A stretch of DNA of 9,795 bases from the NCBI GenBank assembly GCA_001823505.1, contig MHUS01000015.1, forward strand, positions 6,964 to 16,758. The letters run 5' to 3'. The translations under genes and the position numbers were made by a program. Origin of the DNA: Candidatus Yonathbacteria bacterium RIFCSPHIGHO2_01_FULL_51_10. GTDB lineage: Bacteria; Patescibacteriota; Minisyncoccia; Phycocordibacterales; UBA1539_B. The stretch's first letter is position 1, and each line of letters opens with the position of its first letter. Below are positions 7,690-9,795 of the stretch, in pieces. The notes under the pieces were generated by a model that was not told the origin of the DNA, searched no databases, and was given only the letters and a program-made list of their open reading frames with translations.

Positions 7690-7718
7690 AGTGTAGCAGA
7701 GTGCTCAAAAAAAATGAA
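7690..7718 (-). promoter_or_regulatory. promoter of the MBL-fold gene, extended -10, leaderless
   Basis: On the minus strand TACACT (7695-7690) is preceded directly by TGC (extended -10). The first transcribed base would be about 7683, which is the A of the ATG itself. The -35 is poor (TTCATT at 7718-7713, 17-nt spacing), which is common when the TGn extension is present. An A/T tract (7707-7714) lies in the spacer. Confidence 0.5.
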
Positions 7719-7734
7719 GCACCCTTCCGAATTA

Positions 7735-7804
7735 CATAGGGTTACCCTATGGGGAAAGAGCATACGGCTTCGGAGGCCGAGCCTGCTATCCACAGGTGCT
7801 CTTT
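7735..7804. repeat. two inverted repeats upstream of the first tiny ORF
   Basis: At 7735-7751 there is a 7-bp perfect stem (CATAGGG / CCCTATG, loop TTA). At 7755-7762 and 7797-7804 there is an 8-bp perfect inverted repeat (AAAGAGCA / TGCTCTTT) whose 34-nt interior contains a further hairpin (GGCT-CGG paired with CCG-AGCC, one bulged T). The outer arm on the plus strand is followed by a pyrimidine-rich stretch (ACATTCCTTTTCC), so it might end plus-strand transcripts, but the T-run is broken. They could also be operators for the divergent genes. Confidence 0.5.
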
Positions 7805-7869
7805 ACATTCCTTTTCCATGAGCGCACAATTATAGGTGAAGTTAACCTGTACATTATGGAGGGTCGGCC

Positions 7870-7995
7870 ATGCCAAAGAAACCTGTAAAGAAGCACGTGG
7901 ACCCGTTCGTGTATTGCCCGGGAGCGCCCATCGGAAGTGCGGCAAACCATGCCACCCACGAAAGCGACCTCGGTGTCCCCGTGAACCCCCCGTGA
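7870..7995 (+). CDS. tiny ORF A (41 aa), unknown
   Basis: A 41-codon ORF starting MPKKPVKKHVDPF and ending in TGA. It has a clear Shine-Dalgarno sequence GGAGGG (7858-7863), 6 nt before the ATG, unlike the larger genes of the window. The N-terminus is basic (KK..KK), the middle contains one Cys (VYCPGAP), and the C-terminal half is polar, ending VPVNPP. There is no transmembrane helix. Third codon positions are G/C-rich. A 13-bp stem with one bulge (7971-8024) surrounds the stop codon. A weak candidate promoter (TTTACA at 7802-7807, or TATAGG at 7831-7836 as -10) is not convincing. I do not recognise the product. It is the first of four SD-led tiny ORFs between the MBL gene and rpsA. It could be a leader peptide or a small structural protein. 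Confidence 0.5.
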   Translation: MPKKPVKKHVDPFVYCPGAPIGSAANHATHESDLGVPVNPP

Positions 7996-8024
7996 ACCCC
8001 ATGCGTGACACACGAGGGACACCG
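7971..8024 (+). other. hairpin enclosing the stop of tiny ORF A
   Basis: CGGTGTCCC (7971-7979) pairs perfectly with GGGACACCG (8016-8024), and CGTG (7980-7983) pairs with CACG (8011-8014) across one bulged A, 13 bp in all. The 27-nt loop carries the TGA stop (7993-7995). Two copies of CCCCGTGAACCCC with an 11-nt period (7977-7989, 7988-8000) overlap the stem and loop. Further small hairpins follow at 8027-8042, 8044-8074 and 8079-8092. No T-run follows. Confidence 0.6.
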
Positions 8025-8093
8025 CCGACACCGGATAGTGTCAGTGCGGAGCGAAAGCAATTCTACGCTTGCACATAAGGGCGAATCCGCCCC

Positions 8094-8136
8094 ATCCCCA
8101 GGGTCCAAGTCCCGCGACTTGACAAACCCTGGGGAT
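8094..8136. repeat. 11-bp inverted repeat with nested hairpin overlapping a promoter
   Basis: ATCCCCAGGGT (8094-8104) is the exact reverse complement of ACCCTGGGGAT (8126-8136). Nested inside is CAAGTC / GACTTG (8106-8111, 8116-8121) around CCGC. The -35 hexamer TTGACA (8119-8124) lies in the nested arm and the right outer arm fills the promoter spacer, so the DNA repeat could serve as an operator. The RNA hairpin, followed by TTTGCT, could be a weak terminator for the tiny ORF A transcript. Confidence 0.65.
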
Positions 8137-8146
8137 TTGCTATACT
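8119..8146 (+). promoter_or_regulatory. strong sigma70-type promoter for tiny ORFs B and C
   Basis: A perfect -35 TTGACA (8119-8124), a 16-nt spacer and TATACT (8141-8146), with TGC directly before the -10 hexamer (extended -10). This is the best promoter match in the window. Transcription would start near 8153, giving a leader of about 60 nt before ORF B; a small hairpin (8166-8180) lies in that leader. Confidence 0.8.
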
Positions 8147-8212
8147 ACTGCTTGGAACGGATCGCGCTTCATCCCGAAGCCGACCGTAGCAACGCAACGA
8201 GGAAACGACGCC

Positions 8213-8320
8213 ATGACGCACGCACCCCCGCGCAGTTCCCTGAGCATCTATAGTGAAAACGTCAACACCGACCTGATGACCAACTCCAGCACCACCGGCT
8301 CCGGCGCCAAGGGCGGCTAA
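8213..8320 (+). CDS. tiny ORF B (35 aa), unknown
   Basis: A 35-codon ORF, MTHAPPRSSLSIYSENV... ending TTGSGAKGG and TAA. GAGGA (8199-8203) lies 9 nt before the ATG, and a strong promoter (8119-8146) lies 60-90 nt upstream. The peptide is polar, rich in Ser/Thr/Asn/Gly, with no hydrophobic helix and no Cys. Codons are strongly biased to C-ending forms (AAC, ACC, GAC, GGC, ATC, CTG), which is unlikely by chance and suggests good expression. No family is recognised. A 12-bp hairpin follows (8342-8369), and a second tiny ORF (C) is downstream in the same predicted transcript, which ends at the terminator 8536-8570. Confidence 0.55.
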   Translation: MTHAPPRSSLSIYSENVNTDLMTNSSTTGSGAKGG

Positions 8321-8341
8321 AGCCACCTGGGCCCGCCCGAC

Positions 8342-8369
8342 GGCCACGGGACAGCAATGTTCCGTGGCC
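8342..8369 (+). other. 12-bp hairpin with GNRA tetraloop between ORFs B and C
   Basis: GGCCACGG (8342-8349) plus GACA (8350-8353) pair with TGTT (8358-8361) plus CCGTGGCC (8362-8369), with one G-U pair. The loop is GCAA, a stable GNRA tetraloop. No T-run follows, so it is not a normal terminator; it could stabilise the upstream message or separate expression of B from C. Confidence 0.75.
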
Positions 8370-8398
8370 AACTACCTTCCCTGAAACTAAATTCAAGA

Positions 8399-8407
8399 AA
8401 AGGAGGT
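8399..8407 (+). promoter_or_regulatory. very strong Shine-Dalgarno sequence of ORF C
   Basis: AAAGGAGGT is a 9-nt complement to the canonical 3' end of bacterial 16S rRNA and is spaced 8 nt from the ATG at 8416. No larger gene in the window has anything like it. It fixes the start of ORF C. Confidence 0.75.
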
Positions 8408-8415
8408 ACATCATC

Positions 8416-8487
8416 ATGTTTACCGCCCTCTGGCCATCAGCTCGCGCCGCGCTCTTCCGACGAATTTATCCGACGGTTCGTGAATAG
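8416..8487 (+). CDS. tiny ORF C (23 aa), cationic amphipathic peptide
   Basis: A 23-codon ORF preceded by a near-perfect Shine-Dalgarno sequence. The peptide begins MFTALWPSARAALF and continues RRIYPTVRE; it has four Arg and one Glu (net about +3) and alternating hydrophobic residues (F2, L5, W6, L13, F14, I17, Y18, V21), so it could be a short membrane-active or ribosome-acting peptide or a leader peptide. It is second in the predicted B-C transcript, 95 nt after the stop of B, with a GNRA hairpin between. Its stop TAG (8485-8487) lies in the loop of an 11-bp hairpin whose left arm is coding. No homology is recognised; being so short, it rests mainly on the Shine-Dalgarno sequence and position. 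Confidence 0.5.
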   Translation: MFTALWPSARAALFRRIYPTVRE

Positions 8488-8500
8488 ATCGAACCGTCGG
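8470..8500 (+). other. 11-bp hairpin with the ORF C stop codon in its loop
   Basis: CCGACGGTTCG (8470-8480) is the exact reverse complement of CGAACCGTCGG (8490-8500). The 9-nt loop TGAATAGAT contains the TAG stop of ORF C. No T-run follows. Confidence 0.75.
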
Positions 8501-8535
8501 AGCCTTCATCAAACCAGCGCCGCGCCAAGTAGTAC

Positions 8536-8570
8536 CACCCCAGTCTTCACGAGACTGGGGTGTCTTATTT
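8536..8570 (+). terminator. intrinsic terminator of the B-C transcript
   Basis: CACCCCAGTCT (8536-8546) and AGACTGGGGTG (8552-8562) form a perfect 11-bp stem with a 5-nt loop, followed by TCTTATTT. It would end a transcript of about 418 nt starting at 8153. Confidence 0.75.
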
Positions 8571-8579
8571 GCGCATCCC

Positions 8580-8612
8580 CCAACTACCAGACGTCCGACG
8601 TCTGGTAGTTGG
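8580..8612. repeat. 15-bp perfect inverted repeat
   Basis: CCAACTACCAGACGT (8580-8594) and its exact reverse complement (8598-8612) are separated by CCG. It is the longest perfect stem in the window. It is followed by CTAATTTC rather than a T-run, and lies just after a terminator and before another hairpin. Confidence 0.8.
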
Positions 8613-8618
8613 CTAATT

Positions 8619-8643
8619 TCTGGAAAGGTTAAACCTTTCCAGA
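8619..8643. repeat. 11-bp perfect inverted repeat upstream of the ORF D promoter
   Basis: TCTGGAAAGGT (8619-8629) and ACCTTTCCAGA (8633-8643) with a 3-nt loop TAA. It ends 16 nt before the -35 of the next promoter. With 8536-8562 and 8580-8612 it forms a run of three consecutive hairpins. Confidence 0.75.
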
Positions 8644-8659
8644 TTATCCACATATCTGC

Positions 8660-8688
8660 TTTACCGTAGTGTGAACGTTTGCTATAGT
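8660..8688 (+). promoter_or_regulatory. sigma70-type promoter for tiny ORF D
   Basis: TTTACC (8660-8665), a 17-nt spacer and TATAGT (8683-8688), with TGC directly before the -10. Predicted start near 8695, giving a leader of about 62 nt, the same length as for ORF B. Confidence 0.7.
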
Positions 8689-8756
8689 TGTTATTGGACC
8701 CTAGGATTTGTATTTTCTTGGGGAATCGTAACCACAACGTACCACTGGAGGTTGTC

Positions 8757-8894
8757 ATGCACATTCGCAGCACACATTCACCCCCGATGGGTAGCGGTGT
8801 TACTGGCGGCGGTCATATCGGCGCTGGCTGTGGCGACATCCGCGGTCACGATCCGATCGACAACGGTATCACGTCGGACCCGACGGACGTCTAG
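8757..8894 (+). CDS. tiny ORF D (45 aa), Gly-rich, unknown
   Basis: A 45-codon ORF starting MHIRSTHSPPMGSG, with GGAGG (8747-8751) 5 nt before the ATG. A longer in-frame version from 8688 is rejected because it would begin in the -10 box. The peptide is Gly-rich in the middle (VTGGGHIGAGCGDIRG, one Cys, several His) and acidic at the end (DPIDNGITSDPTDV). It has no transmembrane segment. Codons are biased to GGC/GGT, GAC and ATC, as expected for a translated gene. It has its own promoter (8660-8688) and terminator (8992-9019), giving a monocistronic transcript of about 325 nt. No family is recognised; a modified-peptide precursor and a metal-binding peptide are possible but unsupported readings, and no modification enzyme is nearby. 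Confidence 0.55.
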   Translation: MHIRSTHSPPMGSGVTGGGHIGAGCGDIRGHDPIDNGITSDPTDV

Positions 8895-8914
8895 GGCACC
8901 TTCAGCCCCCAGGC

Positions 8915-8969
8915 GAGCACAATGTATCGTGCTCAAACTTCAACAATCAACAGTCCCCCGAGGAGGTGA
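8915..8969 (+). other. 3' region of the ORF D transcript: hairpin and unused Shine-Dalgarno sequence
   Basis: GAGCAC (8915-8920) and GTGCTC (8929-8934) form a 6-bp hairpin. Downstream, AGGAGGTGA (8961-8969) complements nine bases of the canonical 16S 3' end, yet no start codon follows at a suitable distance before the terminator. A 15-codon ORF (8922-8969, start in the hairpin loop) ends exactly on it but has no good ribosome-binding site. Confidence 0.5.
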
Positions 8970-8991
8970 CTTTAAAGGGGACAGCAGTACG

Positions 8992-9019
8992 AGCGCTCTC
9001 TTCGGAGGGCGCTTTTTTT
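8992..9019 (+). terminator. intrinsic terminator of the ORF D transcript
   Basis: AGCGCTCTC (8992-9000) pairs with GAGGGCGCT (9005-9013) around the very stable TTCG tetraloop closed by C-G (one U-G pair in the stem), followed by a run of T to 9019. A textbook rho-independent terminator. Confidence 0.9.
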
Positions 9020-9051
9020 ATTATCGCAACGCAGATGTTGAAAAGACGCTT

Positions 9052-9121
9052 GCCCCGTAGTGAAAAATTGCATCGTGCAAAGCACACGCCTTTAGTGCAA
9101 TGCAATTTTCTACTACAGGGC
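9052..9121. repeat. long imperfect inverted repeat before rpsA
   Basis: The arms 9052-9079 and 9096-9121 pair over about 25 positions with one C/A mismatch, a G-U or bulge near 9062/9111 and a two-base CG bulge at 9074-9075. The arm contains GTAGT and AAATTGCAT blocks. A loop of about 16 nt separates them. It abuts the -35 of the next promoter and is followed by GCGACGCCCCG and six T. No ORF is supported here. Confidence 0.65.
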
Positions 9122-9150
9122 TTGCGACGCCCCGTTTTTTGTGCTACATT
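9122..9150 (+). promoter_or_regulatory. candidate rpsA promoter with extended -10
   Basis: TTGCGA (9122-9127), a 17-nt spacer and TACATT (9145-9150) with TGC directly before it. The start would be near 9157, leaving a leader of about 120 nt before rpsA. A second, weaker -10 (TATATT, 9267-9272) would instead give a leaderless message. Confidence 0.5.
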
Positions 9151-9200
9151 CTCCTCATCGCATTTTTCGTGTGATGTTTGTTTAATAATCACAATAACTT

Positions 9201-9263
9201 TGAGGATAACCCCGCCCCGTGGCGGACCCTCAGAGCGGACACCCCGCTTTTAGGTTAAGCGGG
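9201..9263 (+). promoter_or_regulatory. structured rpsA leader (two hairpins)
   Basis: TGAGG (9201-9205) pairs with CCTCA (9228-9232) around an inner CCGCC / GGCGG stem (9212-9216, 9221-9225, loop CCGT). A second hairpin, CCCGCTT (9243-9249) with AAGCGGG (9257-9263), is followed by CTTTATATTT and then the ATG. AGCGG (9234-9238) can pair alternatively with CCGCT (9244-9248). The second hairpin resembles a weak terminator, so the leader might attenuate or autoregulate S1 synthesis; this is inference. Confidence 0.45.
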
Positions 9264-9276
9264 CTTTATATTTAAT

Positions 9277-9795
9277 ATGACCACATCAACCACCACAACC
9301 AAGCCGGAGGCCGAATCAGCGATGGATCTAATTCTCAAGCGCTCGTCAGCGCACCCCAAGAAAGGTGACGCTGTCGAAGGCGCCGTGATCGCCATCGGCA
9401 AAGCCGCGGTATATATTGAGCTCTCCCCTTTTGGCACCGGCATCATCTACGGCCGCGAGTATCTCAACGCCCGCGATGTTTTGAAGAAGATCAACATAGG
9501 CGACATCGTGTCCGCTCAGGTCGTCGAGCAGCAGAACGACGAGGGCTACATCGAACTCTCCCTCCATGAGGCACGCCAGGCACGCATCTGGAGCGAAGCA
9601 GAGGACGCGATCAAAAAGAAACTCATCGTGGAGCTTCCCGTCAAGGAAGCCAATAAGGGCGGGCTCATCCTCGAGTGGCAGGGTATTGCCGGATTCCTCC
9701 CCGCGTCTCAGCTTAAGCCGGAGCACTACCCTCGCGTTGAGGATGGCGACAAGAACCGCATTTTTGAAGAGCTCAAGAAGCTCGTCGGCGGCAAG
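9277..9795 (+). CDS. rpsA: 30S ribosomal protein S1, N-terminal part (173 codons, runs off the window)
   Basis: The open frame from 9277 continues to the end of the window without a stop. It starts MTTSTTTTKPEAESAMDLIL, a short Thr-rich N-terminus. The first S1/OB-type RNA-binding domain spans about residues 28-98 (KKGDAVEGAVIAIGKAAVYIEL, GIIYGREYL, INIGDIVSAQVV, GYIELSLHEARQ). A second begins at about 115 (IVELPVKEANKGGLILEWQG, IAGFLPASQL). This is the arrangement of ribosomal protein S1, which holds mRNA on the 30S subunit and is especially important for messages lacking a Shine-Dalgarno sequence, as seen here. It has no Shine-Dalgarno sequence itself. Met16 is a less likely alternative start. 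A shorter S1-domain protein cannot be excluded because the C-terminus is outside the window. Confidence 0.93.
   Translation, partial: MTTSTTTTKPEAESAMDLILKRSSAHPKKGDAVEGAVIAIGKAAVYIELSPFGTGIIYGREYLNARDVLKKINIGDIVSAQVVEQQNDEGYIELSLHEARQARIWSEAEDAIKKKLIVELPVKEANKGGLILEWQGIAGFLPASQLKPEHYPRVEDGDKNRIFEELKKLVGGK

Noticed and set aside
7714..7821. 35-codon plus-strand ORF (MKHPSELHRV...) before ORF A
   Set aside because: No SD, spans two inverted repeats, starts inside the A tract of the divergent MBL promoter.
8153..8570. tmRNA or RNase P RNA hidden in the B-C transcript
   Set aside because: Length is suitable and GAGGAAA occurs, but the conserved RNase P core (GAGGAAAGTCC context, ACAGAAA) and a tmRNA-like tag ending or tRNA-like ends were not found.
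8420..8773. 117-codon minus-strand ORF across the B-C/D region
   Set aside because: No ribosome-binding site or promoter; crosses four hairpins and a terminator; protein sequence looks like random translation.
8671..9060. 129-codon plus-strand ORF with a hydrophobic stretch (WVAVLLAAVISALAVATSA) overlapping ORF D in another frame
   Set aside because: It would start with GTG inside the ORF D promoter and its stop lies beyond the strong terminator at 8992-9019; the D frame has the correctly spaced SD and ATG and better codon bias. The hydrophobic stretch is nevertheless notable if D proves not to be conserved.
8966..9253. 95-codon ORF starting GTG on the AGGAGGTG motif
   Set aside because: The GTG is part of the SD-like sequence itself, and the frame runs through the terminator, the long inverted repeat and the rpsA leader.
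9219..9275. 18-codon GTG-started leader peptide ending just before rpsA
   Set aside because: The nearest GAGG is 13 nt away and the frame lies across two hairpins; no composition typical of an attenuation peptide.
1..9795. CRISPR array, insertion sequence, tRNA or rRNA genes
   Set aside because: No regularly spaced direct repeats, no transposase ORF with terminal repeats, and no cloverleaf or conserved rRNA segments were recognised by eye.

Overview
The window looks like a chromosomal segment of a Candidate Phyla Radiation bacterium (Patescibacteria, probably a GC-richer Parcubacteria-type lineage). I infer this from a run of small VirB2/TrbC-like pilin genes of the kind common in these genomes, a gyrA preceded by a short one-TM protein and a degenerate UlaG-like metallo-beta-lactamase-fold gene, compact operons with overlapping or abutting genes, and an S1 protein with a short divergent N-terminus. 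No tRNA, rRNA, CRISPR array or insertion sequence was recognised.

Layout. From 26 to 7683 all genes are on the minus strand. Read in transcription order they are: an MBL-fold protein (7683-7060), an 88-aa one-TM protein (7047-6781), gyrA (6729-4270), a SAM methyltransferase (4209-3664), a membrane-anchored solute-binding-like protein (3667-2312), three pilin-like proteins (2310-1891, 1898-1317, 1314-961), then a 293-bp hairpin-rich gap with its own promoter, and two more pilin-like proteins (667-317, 313-26). The methyltransferase-to-pilin block is one tightly packed operon with a 4-nt overlap, 1-nt gap, 8-nt overlap and 2-nt gap. It probably supplies parts of a surface pilus or DNA/protein translocation apparatus.

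From 7684 to 9276 there are about 1.6 kb between two diverging housekeeping loci (the MBL gene leftward, rpsA rightward) with no ordinary-sized gene. This stretch holds at least four very small plus-strand ORFs of 41, 35, 23 and 45 codons. Each has a clear Shine-Dalgarno sequence. Two of the transcription units have strong sigma70-type promoters with extended -10 elements and end in intrinsic terminators. The same stretch contains an unusual density of perfect or near-perfect inverted repeats, some overlapping promoters or enclosing stop codons. I do not recognise these small genes, and this is the part of the window most worth following up. The window ends inside rpsA (9277 onward).

Two expression styles coexist. 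The larger genes have essentially no Shine-Dalgarno sequence, and several have a -10 box placed so that transcription would start at or within a few bases of the ATG (leaderless or nearly so). The tiny ORFs have roughly 60-nt leaders, where the promoter can be placed, and GGAGG-type ribosome-binding sites. Five promoters share the pattern TGCTA...T, with an extended -10 TGC touching the hexamer.
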